Below are positions 12,209 through 22,997 of a stretch of DNA of 64,000 bases, in pieces. The notes beneath the pieces are model-generated. The model searched no databases and was not told where the DNA came from. It saw only the letters and a list, made by a program, of their open reading frames with translations. The translations under genes and the position numbers were made by a program. The stretch is from Triticum aestivum. Taxonomy: Eukaryota; Streptophyta; Magnoliopsida; Poales; Poaceae. How positions within the stretch are numbered: position 1 is the stretch's first letter; the number at the start of each line of letters is the position of its first letter. Location: assembly GCF_018294505.1 (NCBI RefSeq), contig NC_057814.1, positions 38,009,054 through 38,073,053 of the forward strand. Direction: 5' to 3'.

Positions 12209-12676
12209 TCTCTGCTATCTAGAAAACACGTAGTGTTTCTTTTCCTGCCAACAGGACCGCGTCCTGCCGTGCGCTTCGTCCATCCATCATCGTTCGTCTC
12301 CTCCCGCACCGACATGCACATCTCTATCTCTACTATCTAAAAACACCTAGTGTTCCTTTTCCTACCAACAGGACCGCGTCCTGCCATGCGCTTCGTTCAT
12401 CCATCATCGTTTGCCTCCTCTCGAACCGACATTCACATCTCTATCTATAGTATCTAAAAAACGCGTAGTGTTCCTTTTCCTGCCAACAGCACCGTGTCCT
12501 GCCGTGCGCTTCGTCCATCCATCATCGTTGGCGTCCTCTCGCACCGACATGCACATCTCTATCTCTACTATCTAAAAAACACGTAGTGGTCCTTTTCCTG
12601 CCAACAGGATCGTGTCCTGCCGTGCGCTTCCTCCATCCATCATCGTTCGCCTCCTCTCGCACCGACACGCACATGG
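12209..12676 (+). repeat. Four tandem units of about 118 bp, Helitron-5'-end-like
   Basis: Units start with TCTCT(N)CTATCTA-AAAACACGTAGTG and continue through 'ccttttcctgccaacaggaccg' and 'cttcgtccatccatcatcgtt'. The CTATCTA phrase begins at 12215, 12333, 12450 (one mismatch) and 12568, giving spacings of 118, 117 and 118. The first unit begins TC after an A, as a Helitron 5' end would. Units differ by scattered substitutions, so the array is not recent. Confidence 0.75.
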
Positions 12677-12995
12677 GCCAAGCCCATCGAAACCCTGGCC
12701 ACATCCCCGTGAACTCAACTTACACGCACATCGCTATGCTTCTCTCATCCCCAACCAGGAGCGCTAGGGGTCCCCTCAAAAAAAAAGAGCGCTAGCGTTA
12801 GCGCCGTCACCAACCCCAGCCCCTCCTACTTGGCCACCACTCGGACTCCTCTGCCGGACCTCGCTGCCCCGGTCCGCCGCAGCCATATCTACCCCTCGAC
12901 GCACCCCGCCAGCGGCCACCGACCACACCCCCTCGCCGGGTCGACCTCTCCTTTCCGGCGGTGCGGTGGTGCTCGCCCCTGTCCTCGCCGGCGTC

Positions 12996-13216
12996 ATGGC
13001 CGGAGGCCACATGGACCCCACCTCCGCCGCCAGCCACGAAGAGTATTTCCTGTTGCTCCACCGCCAAGGAGAGCAGGTGCGTCCTCCCCTCGTGTCGTGG
13101 CAGCGGCATGATCGAGATGGTCTTCACCGGCTGGACAGACATGGTGGCCATGAAGCTCCGAATGTGGTCGACGCCGACGAGGAATCGGCTCCGTCATCGA
13201 CACATAACCCGACAAG
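12996..13216 (+). CDS. Candidate first exon of a split, unidentified gene
   Basis: An ATG at 12996 opens a frame of about 73 codons in GC-rich DNA, ending at a strong donor (ACAAG|GTACGT at 13216/13217). If joined to an acceptor far downstream (CTAG|GCAAGG, exon 19578-19617) the frame stays open through the second block, which ends GATGAG|GTCC. The Copia element 13226-19243 would then lie in the intron, 9 bases after the splice site. I do not recognise the product. It could be an exon captured by the surrounding Helitron, or a chance open frame in GC-rich DNA. No further exons were found. Confidence 0.3.
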
Positions 13217-13225
13217 GTACGTGGT

Positions 13226-13384
13226 TGTTAGCGAACGTGTGTGTCATGTATTTTGTTAGTCGTAGTCTTCAGGTTAGTGGGTGAGTTAGTTAGGCATGTA
13301 CTATATAATTGTGTAACCCCAGATTCTGAATACAGTGTGTGTTGCACGACCCATCTCTCTCTCTCAATCGCTCTGGCTCCAACA
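13226..13384 (+). repeat. 5' LTR of the short-LTR Copia element
   Basis: Starts TGTTAGCG and ends CCAACA, immediately followed by the primer-binding site. Very short for a plant Copia LTR. ACTATATAA at about 13301-13309 may be the TATA box. Confidence 0.9.
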
Positions 13385-13394
13385 TGGTATCAGT
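13385..13394 (+). other. Primer-binding site (initiator tRNA-Met)
   Basis: TGGTATCAG directly follows the 5' LTR. It is complementary to the 3' end of initiator tRNA-Met, the usual Copia primer. Confidence 0.8.
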
Positions 13395-13550
13395 TTAACT
13401 GAGATCCTCTTCTTCTGCTGCCCTCTCTCCCCACCTCGCCGCCATGAGCGACTCCTCCTCGGTCTCCTCTTCCGGTGAATCCTCCGCCGATGAGCAGTTC
13501 GACCTCCCCGTAGCCACCCAAACCCTTCCCACCGTCTAGATCCAAAGCCT

Positions 13551-14935
13551 GCCCCCGCGTCGTCCGCCTGGGCGACTCGGGCGGCGCTCGATCCGCTTTT
13601 TCCGGCGGCGTCCCTGTGGGCCTTCCCCTCGCCGCCGCCGGTCGGTGTCATCGGGCCTTGCCCGGGCAGCTGACGGCGGCGGCGGGGTTCCGTTCCCGTG
13701 GATCTTTGGGCAACGTGTTCGACGAGATGCAGATGGCGGCTGGCGGCTGTGAAGGTTGATGCTGCAGCGGCGGCTCCGGCGCTCCACATATCTGGCGGAA
13801 GCATGGCTTGGGATAACTAGGTCGGCACCATGGACGCTCGTGACGCAGTCATCTTCGTTGACAGGACCACTGGAGCATGCACATATGTTGCTCTTCTGCG
13901 TCTTGTGCTGTGACTTCCTCCGATGCATCCAACCTGAGAGCACATCCATGATAGGGCCACCGCTCCATGGGTGCATTTTTGGCGTTGGTGCGTAGTGCTC
14001 ATGGTGGTTGTTCCCTCAGGTTCGGCCGTGAATCTGGTCCACAGGCTGCTGTGTGGTTGTGGGCTAGACTGGTTACCTGAAGATCTTCAACCTGGATGAT
14101 CTGCGTCCACTGGCGAGGACGGCGGAGGTAGTGGCAGCTCGTGGAGCTGCCGTCTGATACAGATCAGTCAATAGCTGCTACTTTTGAGGATGGTGTAGGC
14201 CTTGAGAGTGTCCCCATCCCGGGATTTTGGTGGTGCCGACGGTCCTTCTTCCCCGTCAAAGTCTTCGTTAGATGGTGGCGAGAGAAGATCTTGTCTCGCC
14301 TTGTCAGCTTGCTCGTACGGGCGTGGACATCCCCCGTCACAAGGACCGTGGGCATATGCAACTACTGGGATCGAGGAAAGTGGAGGAGACGACACAAGAC
14401 TACTTCGATTGGGTGGTACTTCTGTAGTACCTAGTCTCGAGCTCCGTGGTGAAAACCATAGGTTTGACCCTAGTTGGTCATATCTGGCAATGGCAGCGTT
14501 CTTTTGCGTCGTTACCCTAATGAGGGCATTGCTCGGAATTGGCTCGGACAACATCTTCAGGGTGAAAACAGATGATCTAACCTTGGTGTGGTTGGATTCG
14601 GCGACGGCGGCGCTTGAACGTCGTTCCCTTCCTAGAGGCGTCGCTTTTGAAGAGCCTTTCTCATAGTCCTTGTGTTGTGAAGAGATGGTTGACGCCGATG
14701 GTCACTGCTGTATTCCGTTTATCGTTGCTTTCAATTCTTCGGGTTTTCTTTTCTCCACCTAGGCATCGCTTTGGTCTTTTATGACTTTGCTCTTTGCCGA
14801 AGTGATCGTGTGTGTGCGTGTGTTGTGTTGGCTGTGTGCATCCTAGTTGTGCAGAGGCCGGGTGTGTACTTATTATGATTGTATCCTTCGATGCTACACT
14901 ATGAGTCAATAAAAAATCACCCTTTGTCTAAAAAA
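13551..14935 (+). mobile_element. Retroposon (non-LTR type) inserted in Copia gag
   Basis: About 1.39 kb bounded by the perfect 13-bp direct repeat AGATCCAAAGCCT (13538-13550 and 14936-14948). It ends in GTCAATAAAAAATC...CTAAAAAA, a poly(A)-signal-like sequence and short A-tract. A long variable duplication with a 3' A-tail is the hallmark of LINE-mediated retroposition. The 5' part is GC-rich and the 3' part is T/G-rich like a 3' UTR. No RT domain is visible, so it is a 5'-truncated LINE, a long SINE-like element or a retroposed transcript. The host gag reading continues on both sides. Confidence 0.75.
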
Positions 14936-17900
14936 AGATCCAAAGCCTACGGATTCGTGATCACGTCTTGGTCACCTTGGACTATGAGAAGGAGAACTAT
15001 GGCCTCTGGCGCCGCCAGTTTCTCGCCACCCTCGCCAAGTTCGGCCTCACCGACCACGTCGACGGCTCGCCGGCTCACGCCACCTCTGATTGGGTCCTCA
15101 ACGACTTCGCCGTCCTGTCGTGGTACAACGCCATGGTCACCCCCTCGACCTTGGAGATCGTCGAGGATCGAAAGGACACGGCGTACACCCTCTGGCGTTC
15201 GCTTTGCTCTCTCTTCCGCAGCAACCGTGACGCCCGGATCACCTACCTCCTCGACGAGTTCCACTACTTCATCCAAGGCAACCTCACCGTCGTCGACTAC
15301 ACCTCTCGGCTGAAACAGATGGCTGACACTCTGCGTGATCTCGGTCATCGCATCAAGGATCGCGAGCTGGTTCACAACGTCCTGCGTGGCCTCGATGAGC
15401 GCCTCCAACACGCCGTGCCGCACATGACCCGTGGTCGCCGGCCCTCCTTCGTCAAGCTCCGCTCCTTCCTGCAGCTGGAGGAACAACGCCTCCTGCACAA
15501 CCCTCATCGCGCAGGCCAGTGCCTACTACGCCGCTCGGCCGCCGGCTCCTGCCCCCGCGCCGGCCCTCTTCATCCCCGGCGCCCCCGCGGCCCTTCTCGG
15601 CCCCACCCAGTCCGGCGCGGGCGGCTCCTCCGGCAACCGCGGCGGCCGGCAGAAGAAGCGCAAGCAGAACCCCTTGGCCGGGCCTGGTGGCTCCTCCTCC
15701 GGCGGGGCTCTCCCTGGCGGCTCCTCCTTCAATGGCGGGCTCCCTGCTGGCTACGCTCCTGCCCAGCGCTCCCCCACCACCATCGCCGGCACCTTCCAAG
15801 GCATCCTCGGTGCCCGCCCGCCCTCCTTCTGCACCACAAGCGTACCAGGCCACGACCGCGGCCTCGCCGTCGCCACACTGGGATCAGGCGGCGTTGATTG
15901 CCGCCCTCAACCAGATGGCGCTGCATCCACCTACTGCTCCCGGTGGTGAATGGGTCCTCGACGGCAGCGCTTCCTCCCACATGAGCTCCGGTTCTGGTAT
16001 TCCTTTCTCCCTTCCCACATCCTCTTCTCCCTCCTCCATCGTCGTTGGTGATGGGTCTCTGCTGCCAATCACCGGCGTCGGTTCCACCTCCTTCCCCACT
16101 CCCTCCCGCCTTCTCTCCCTCTTAGAAATTCTCATTTCTCCCTCTCTTATCAAAAATCTCGTTTCCGTACGTGCTTTCACTCGTGATAATTTAGTCTCGA
16201 TTAAATTTGACCCATATGGTTTCTCTATCAAGCATCTCGCAACCAAGACGGTGCTTCTCCGATGTGACTCCACCGGCGATCTATACACCTTCGCTCCGTT
16301 CCGTCCATGCCTCACCGCCACCGTCACCGCTGATCTTTGGCACCAGCGCCTTGGCCACCCCAGTGCTGCCGTCCTCGCCAAGGCCTCCACATATTTCAAT
16401 TTCAGCTTTAATAAGAGCTTGTCGACCCATTGCGATGCATGTCGTCTTGGCACGCACACTAGGCTGCCTTTTAGTTCTTCTACTTCTCATACTACTTTTC
16501 CGTTCGAACTTTGTCATTGTGATCTATGGACAAGTCCAATATTAAGTGTGTCTGGTTTCCAATACTACTTGGTCTTTTTTGATGATTTCACACATTTTGT
16601 ATGGACCTTTCCTATACGTCGCAAATCCGAAGTGCATGGCCTATTAGTTCAATTTTTTGCCTATGTCCACACGCAATTCTCTCGTCCCATTCTCGCTCTT
16701 CAAACCGACAACGGCAAAGAATTTGACAACCTCGCAAATCGTTCTCTTCTCGCAACTCAGGACACTCTCTTTCGCCTCACCTGCCCGTATACGTCCCAAC
16801 AAAAAGGCAAGGCCGAACGCATTCTTCGTACCCTCAACAAAGGTGGTCGTACACTTCTCATTCATGCTTCCATGCCTTCCCGTTGGTGGGCTGAAGCTCT
16901 AGCCACATCCACTTATCTCCTCAACCGGCGTCCGTGCAAACCTCAACTTTGACCACCCCCTACGAGCTTCTTTTTGGGCATGCACCCGACTTTCGTCACC
17001 TCCGTGTATTCGGATGTCTTTGCTATCCCAACCTCCTAGCCACCACCCCCAACAAGCTCTCCCCACGTTCGGTTTCTTGTGTCTTTCATGCTACCCCGAC
17101 GATAGGAAAGGATATCGTTGTTACGATCCATTATCCCGGCGCATTATCTTTTCCAGGCACGTAACTTTCATGGAGACTGTTTTCCCCTTCAAATCGCTAC
17201 CTACTCCTCCTCAAACTGCACCCTCCTCCGCTACTGATCCACCTCCCGCGATTCACGTCGATCCTGCATGGCCTGCATGGCCGCCGCCCTCGCCCTCCCC
17301 TCCTGGATCGCCAACTGGCTCCCCCCCGAGCCCACCAACGCACCACACCCTCCCACGTCTCCACAACCCACCAGCCACTCGCCTCATGGGCCACCTTCCC
17401 CACCTTCTGGCCCAACCACCTCTCCCAATCCCCCCTCGCCTCATCCTTCTCGCTCGCCGCCTCCTGTTCGTGCGCCACATCCGATGATGACGCGCGCACG
17501 GCACAGGATCTTCCAGCCTAACCCTCGCTACACAAATCTGCACGCCTCTACCATCTCCCCCCTTCCCTCCTCCATCCATACTACCCTTTGTGACCCAAAC
17601 TGGCGCGCTGCCATGCAGTCTGAATACGATCCACCTGGACCCTTGTTCCTCGCCCACCTCACACTAATGTGGTCACTGGAAAGTGGGTTTTCAGGCACAA
17701 AACCAACGCCGACGGCTCCCTCGAGAGGTATAAAGCCCGCTGGGTTGTCCGGGGTTTCGTTCAACGGCCCGGCATCGACTTTGGCGAGACATTTTCGCCA
17801 GTGGTCAAGCCGGCTACAATTCGGACGGTGCTCACCCTCGCATGCTCTCGCGGCTGCCGGTGCATCAACTTGACGTAAAGAACGCCTTCCTTCATGGCGT

Positions 17901-19064
17901 CCTTGACGAGCAAGTCTATTGCTATCAGCCTGCCAGATTCGTCGACGCCACTCAGCCGGATCACGTCTGTCGTCTCTCCAAGTCCTTGTACGGCCTCAAG
18001 CAGGCCCCGCGGGCTTGGTTTGAGCGGTTCGCCACCTTCGCCGCCACCATTGGGTTCGCCGCGCTCGCGGTCCGACGCCTCGCTGTTCATCCTATGGCGG
18101 GGTGACGACGCTGCGTACCTTATACTGTACATCGTCGACATCGTCATCACGGCTTCCTCGACTGTCCTTCTTCGCACACTCGTCGATCAGCTACAGCACG
18201 AGTTCGCGATGACGGACATGGGTGCTCTTCACTACTTCCTCGGCATCCGGGTTCAGCGTACATCGCGTGGGTTCTTCCTCGACCAGGCCCAGTATGCCGA
18301 GGACCTTCTTCATGGCGCCGGCATGTCTACCTGCCACCCCGTGGCCACGCCGGTCGACACCTCGCCCTGCCGCCGATGCCGGTGCCTCCAACTATCGCAG
18401 TCTCGCCGGCGGCCTGCAATATCTCACCATGACGCGTCCAGACCTGGCATACGCTGTCCAACAGGCGTGTCTTCACATGCATGATCCTCGGGACAGTCAC
18501 CTCACACTCGTCAGGCGCATCTTGCGGTACATTCGCGGCACAACCGCCCATGGACTCCTGCTACCAGTCTCCTCGTCGACAGAGATCGTTGCCTACTCAG
18601 ACGCGGATTGGGCGGGTTGTCCTGACACTCGCCGCTCAACCTCCGGATACTGTGTTTACCTTGGCGCCACCATCGTCAGCTGGTCCTCCAAGCAGCAAGC
18701 CATCGTCTCCAGCTCTAGTGCAGAAGCGGAGTATCGCGCTGTCGCCAATGCAGTGGCTGATTGTGTTTGGCTCAAGCAGCTCCTTGGTGAACTCGGCCTC
18801 TCTCCACCAAAGGCTACCATTGTTTTCTGCGACAACATATCGGCTCTGTATATGTCCACGCATCCAGTTCATCATCGGAGGACTAAACACATCGAGCTCG
18901 ATATCCACTTCGTCTGGGAAAAGGTGGCACTCGGTGATTTCCGCATTGTATATGTCCCCACAACTCAGCAGCTCGCAGATATCATGACCAAGGGTTTGCC
19001 GACTACCGTCTTTCAGACATTCAGGTCCAGTCTTTGTGTACTGCCCAGCAGCGACGACACGACT

Positions 19065-19073
19065 GCGGCGGGG
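19065..19073 (+). other. Polypurine tract of the short-LTR Copia element
   Basis: GCGGCGGGG directly precedes the 3' LTR start TGTTAGC, at the position of the plus-strand primer. Confidence 0.5.
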
Positions 19074-19243
19074 TGTTAGCGAACGTGTGTGCCATGTATT
19101 ATTTTGTTAGTCCTAGTCTTCAGGCTAGTGGGTGAGTTAGTTAGCTGAGTCGGCATGTACTATATAACTGTGTAACCCCAGATTGTGAATACAGTGTGTG
19201 TTGCACGACCCATCTCTCTCTCTCAATCGCTCTGGCTCCAACA
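19074..19243 (+). repeat. 3' LTR of the short-LTR Copia element
   Basis: 170 bp, nearly identical to the 5' LTR apart from two small length differences and a few substitutions, and followed by the GTGGT duplication. Confidence 0.9.
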
Positions 19244-19248
19244 GTGGT

Positions 19249-20253
19249 ACATGCCCTCCACATCGTGATATGGTCTCGTCGCTATTCGCTTGATCTCGAT
19301 GCGTAATTTGTTACCTGTGCATTGGGGGTAGAGTGATCGCCTTTTCCCCTACGTTGGGGAGACATTCGCGGGAGGCTCAGCCAGGCTAACGACACCACAC
19401 CACAGGCTGAGCGCTCGACTTGTTAGCGGGCACTGTGGATTCCGCGACGTGTACGATGGAGACTGGCCTCGCTACAGCTCATTGTAGTCTAAATAAACTA
19501 CAGGGCACACATGTTGGTAATTCTCGTTCCACGATTTATCTTTACTTTAACTGTTGATTTCTTCTCATGGTTGCTAGGCAAGGATCCGTGAGCAGGATGG
19601 GTTTTTCTGGCGATGAGGTCCAGACATAATAATTCATTGAAGCAGTGCCGAAGTGGAGTGATGTAAGAAAGGCACGTCGTTCGTCAACCGGAAGGCAATG
19701 GAGTGCTGTTGATATATTGTCGTATACATATCTAAGGTACAGAATATGATGCATGGGAGCTAACATTGAGCTTTCTGATTCAGATAATCTACGATTCTCT
19801 AGCTATATGTCTCATGGTGTAGTGCGTGATGCCTTCACTCCAGATAATCTGTTTGACTAACACTTAGCTTTTGATTCAGGGCAATCACCAATGGGAACAT
19901 AACTCTTTCTCTGAATCTTCTCATTATATAACCTCTCAGATCCTTAAAGAAAGTATGATAACTCAATGTCTTTCTGGTGTTCCAGATAGGGCCACCTACC
20001 ACAGATGCATATACCCTGTTTCTCTGCTGCAATTTGATGTTTTATTTACGGGTGACACAAAAGAGTTCGGTGTTCACTTCCAGAAAGATTTGCTTTGCAC
20101 ATACACATGTGCTGAAAGTTCGGTGTTCATTTTCTATTTTTATTGATATGTCCGAAAGAGATACTTTTGGGGTGGAGCTATAAAAATATGTATAATGTGT
20201 CTCAACAAAAACTTATTGTCAGGTAAAAGATCACTATATACATATTTTCCATG
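19249..20253. other. No gene recognised; one candidate small exon
   Basis: Mixed-composition DNA downstream of the Copia element. The only coding hint is 19578-19617, a 40-bp block with acceptor CTAG and donor GAG|GTCC that keeps the frame of the candidate exon 12996-13216. I see nothing else. Confidence 0.3.
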
Positions 20254-20350
20254 TACTCCCTCCGTCCCAAAAGAAGTGTCTTAACCTTAGTACAATTTTG
20301 TATTAAAGTTAGTACAAAGTTGAGGCACTTATTTTGGGACGGAGGGAGTA
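20254..20350. mobile_element. Stowaway-type MITE, about 97 bp
   Basis: TA-CTCCCTCCGTCCCAAAA at the left and TTTTGGGACGGAGGGAG-TA at the right are near-perfect inverted repeats with the TA duplication. Non-coding. It differs in sequence from the Stowaway copy at 9051. Confidence 0.92.
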
Positions 20351-20410
20351 TTTTTTTATTTGAACAGAATCTGTCTCACCCTTATGAAAGTTTTGGATTT
20401 TGGGACAGAT

Positions 20411-20515
20411 CCACTTCATCAATTGTTTATGGGTGAGCCACTACTATATGATGATATCCCCTCTGTTTTTTTTGGTAATCCACTTCATCAATTGTTTATG
20501 GGTGAGCCACTACTA
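20411..20515 (+). repeat. 36-bp direct duplication across the CACTA left boundary
   Basis: The same 36-base phrase (starting CCACTTCATCAATTG and ending GAGCCACTACTA) occurs at 20411-20446 and 20480-20515. The second copy runs across the boundary at 20508 into the first eight bases of the CACTA element (CACTACTA), so those eight bases are also present 70 bases upstream. Confidence 0.85.
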
Positions 20516-20700
20516 GAAAAAGGCTTACTAGTGGCGCACCAGTTTTGCCTACTAATGGTGCACTACTGGTGCGCCACTAGCACCACGTCACTAGAATATT
20601 TTAGTAATGGCGCACCACAGGTGCGCCATTAGTATCCCAGAGGTGCGCCAGTCGTATCTGGTATACTAATGGCGCACCACATGGAAGTGCGCCATTAGTA
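20508..20700. repeat. CACTA left end with subterminal repeats
   Basis: Terminal CACTACTAGAAAAAGG followed by alternating direct and inverted copies of 'actaatggcgcacc' / 'ggtgcgccattagt'. These would fold into hairpins and probably bind transposase. Confidence 0.85.
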
Positions 20701-21019
20701 ACAATTTTTTTAAAAAGAAATTCGTTTTTTTCTTAATCTCAGGTCACTATTTCACATATGAGATATCCAACACATATATATACAACAAGCATCCATATAA
20801 CAATCATATCCAACACACAAGTTTCATCATATATACATACATAGCCAACACATAGTTCCATCGTTACATATTACAAAAGTTTCACATTGTTCATCCAACA
20901 CCGTTATCCATCAATTCACAAAAGTTTCACATTGATACAAAATAAAAACACAAATGGAAAAGAAGCACTCCATCCATGCAAGCTTCCGTGAATTAAATCA
21001 AATCTGCAAAATGATAAAC

Positions 21020-21640
21020 AAGAAGTTAGAAGAAGAAGAAGAAGAAGAGAAGAAGAAGAAGAAGACTAGAAGAATACTAGAAGAAGAAGAACACTAGAAG
21101 AATACTAGAAGAAGAATAAGAAGAAGAATAAGAAGAATAAGAACAAGACTATAAGCTTATTATGTAAACTTGATCATTTTGTGCTAACATAAGTAATTTT
21201 GGAGGTAACCTATAGGAAACTAAGCATATAAGCTCTCTAAGTTAGCATATTAGAGCCAACTTAGGTAAAATGAAGCTAACCTATGTCATTTTGGAAAAGA
21301 AGAAGAGTAAGAAGAATAAGAAGAAGACTATAAGCTTATTATGTAAACTTGATCATTTTGTGCTAACATAAGTAATTTTGGAGCTAACCTATAGAAAACT
21401 AAGCATATAAGCTCTAAGTTAGCATATTAGAGCCAACTTAGGTAAAATGAAGCTAACAGATGTCATTTTGGAAAAGAAGAAGAATAAGAAGAAGACTATA
21501 AGCTTATTATGTAAACTTGATCATTTTGTGCTAACATAAGTAATTTTGGAGCTAACCTATAGGAAACTAAGCATATTAGAGATAACATAGGTAACTAAGT
21601 AAACATATATCATTTTGGAGATCTGACATACCTGACATAG
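21020..21640. repeat. GAA-rich microsatellite and three imperfect tandem units (about 170 bp)
   Basis: 21026-21140 is a GAAGAA/AATAAGAAG tract. The phrase 'actataagcttattatgtaaacttgatcattttgtgc' then starts at about 21148, 21327 and 21494 (spacing 179 and 167). Each copy is followed by 'taacataagtaattttgga' and 'gttagcatattagagccaac'-like text. This lies directly 3' of the B3 gene's stop codon. Confidence 0.8.
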
Positions 21641-21641
21641 T

Positions 21642-22737
21642 TCAGTTCTCATTGTTCTTCTCCTTCTCCTTCCTCAGCCTGATGCGCCAAGAGCGGCGAG
21701 GCGGTGGAGGCAGCTGTGGGATGTAGTCTTCTACCACAATTGGCGTGGTCATGTCGCCCAGCTGTGGGATCGCCGGCGCCACCACCGGTGCGTGGTCATT
21801 GTCAGGCACCACCACCATCGCGAGGCCACCTTCAGGCAGGACGGGCATGACCATAGCTAGGTCATCCTCAGCCACCACCATCTCTTGCCCATGGTCAGCC
21901 ACCACCATCTCTTGCCCATGGTCAGCCACCACCATCTCTTGCCCTTGGTCAGCCACCACCAGCGCTAGGTCATCCTCAGCCTGATGCACATCGTCATCCT
22001 GCAGCTCCTCATCCCCACTCTGCTCCTCTTCTCCCCCACTCCAGTCCGGATCATCCTTCTTGTTGTCTTTGCTGCTGCCAGAATCACTGCTGCTTTCGCT
22101 AAAGCCAGAATCGCTGTTGCTTTTGCTACAGCCATAATCGCTGCTGCTTTGGCTGTAGCCAGTGTCGCTGATGCTCCCATTGCCTGTCCAAATGCAACAA
22201 TGACCGTTAACAATCGATGTGAGACAAAGCCAAATGTAGAGGAATAAGAAGAGGCAGAACGCACCGGCATCTTCGTCGTCAGCGTAGCGCATGCGACACA
22301 TAGTCGTGTTGAAAACCTTCACGATGAGCATTGTGGCGTCATCATCGTACCTGAAGAGAAGAAAGTACCCGGTCCGCAGGTCGTAGGCACTGTAGAACTT
22401 CTCCCAGCCACGGCACAGGTACATGTGGCCCTCCTCGATCACCAACTCCACGTCCCACAGCCTGCGAACCCCGCTGCCGGACTGTCGGAGCTTCACATTA
22501 TCTGGCGGATCTTCACCCAGCATGTTCATAAAAGTGTCAGGCAGCCTCTGCAATTTGGGACAAGGAGTGATGTAGCAAACAACAGAGTTATCATAATGAG
22601 ATGGGTGAAGGGAGATCTCTCATTTTATATACCTGCCTCGTGGCTGATACTGAAGTCCCAAGTATGACACCGAAGAACTCGAAAGCATCCAACTCGTACT
22701 CCGGTGAGGTAGAGCGGCGGTGGCTGCTTCCCCCCAT
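21642..22737 (-). CDS. B3-domain (REM-like) DNA-binding protein inside the CACTA element
   Basis: The model has three exons: 22737-22633 (ATG at 22737), 22547-22265 and 22183-21642 (TGA/TAA end). Introns are GT-AG: 22632-22548 (CAG|GTATAT ... TTGCAG) and 22264-22184 (CCG|GTGCGT ... GACAG). The second intron is 81 bp with no stop, so retention adds 27 residues in frame. A plant B3 fold spans about residues 36-120: LPDTFMNML, LWDVELVIEEGHMYLCRGW, FYSAYDLRTGYFLLFRYD. Then come a Ser-rich stretch (SDSGFSESSSDSGSS), an acidic region, three 9-residue repeats (VVADHGQEM), and a basic tail (RRSWRIRLRKEKEKN) that may be a nuclear signal. REM-type B3 proteins bind DNA in the nucleus. No frameshift is seen. 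Expression is unknown. It could instead be an accessory ORF of this CACTA family. Confidence 0.72.
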
Positions 22738-22997
22738 CTCTGATAAGTAGCAGAAGAGACCAATTAGTACCCTTACAACATTATCATACAACATTATAGC
22801 AGCATAAATTTTGAGCAGAAGATAATCAACTACACTTCCGAAGTTCCCGCTTCCCACCCATGATCTTGTTAAGCAAGGACTAGTGCCAAATGCATTTTCG
22901 GTACGAAAATACATCACAAGCCACTTTGTTATTTAATATCATTCTTATCGAAGACTAATGATTGTTACATCCTACTAAAATGATGTTCTGTCCTCAG

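Larger units (their letters stand above)
13444..19079 (+). pseudogene. Copia gag-pol pseudogene
   Basis: The ATG at 13444 starts gag, which meets a TAG at about 13537 and is then split by a retroposon. Gag resumes at about 14936 (YEKENYGLWRRQFL, ...VVDYTSRLKQMADTL). Frame changes separate gag (to about 15500) from protease-integrase (about 15850-16950). The protease site reads VLDGSASSHM where D-T/S-G is expected. Integrase keeps LWHQRLGHPS, CDLW, LQTDNGKEF and KGKAERILRTLN. RT starts at about 17670 (GKWVFRHKTNADGSLERYKARWVV); the catalytic YVDD box reads YIVD, losing an Asp. RNase H at about 18590-18900 keeps DADWAGCPDTRRSTSGYC and SSAEAEYRA. Several frameshifts plus two broken active sites mean it cannot move itself. 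Confidence 0.88.
13226..19243 (+). mobile_element. Complete short-LTR Copia retrotransposon with TSD
   Basis: LTRs of 159 bp (13226-13384) and 170 bp (19074-19243) begin TGTTAGCGAACGTG and end CTCCAACA. They are flanked by the perfect 5-bp duplication GTGGT (13221-13225 and 19244-19248). The 5' LTR lacks 8 bases (near 'gagttag|ctgagtcg') and 3 bases present in the 3' LTR. Domain order gag, protease, integrase, RT, RNase H marks it as Copia. The family is unnamed here. It carries an internal retroposon (13551-14935), so the original element was about 4.6 kb. Confidence 0.93.

Noticed and set aside
15431..15949. Open frames rich in Pro/Ala/Gly on both strands around 15.4-15.95 kb
   Set aside because: They are shadows of the GC-rich gag-protease linker of the Copia element.
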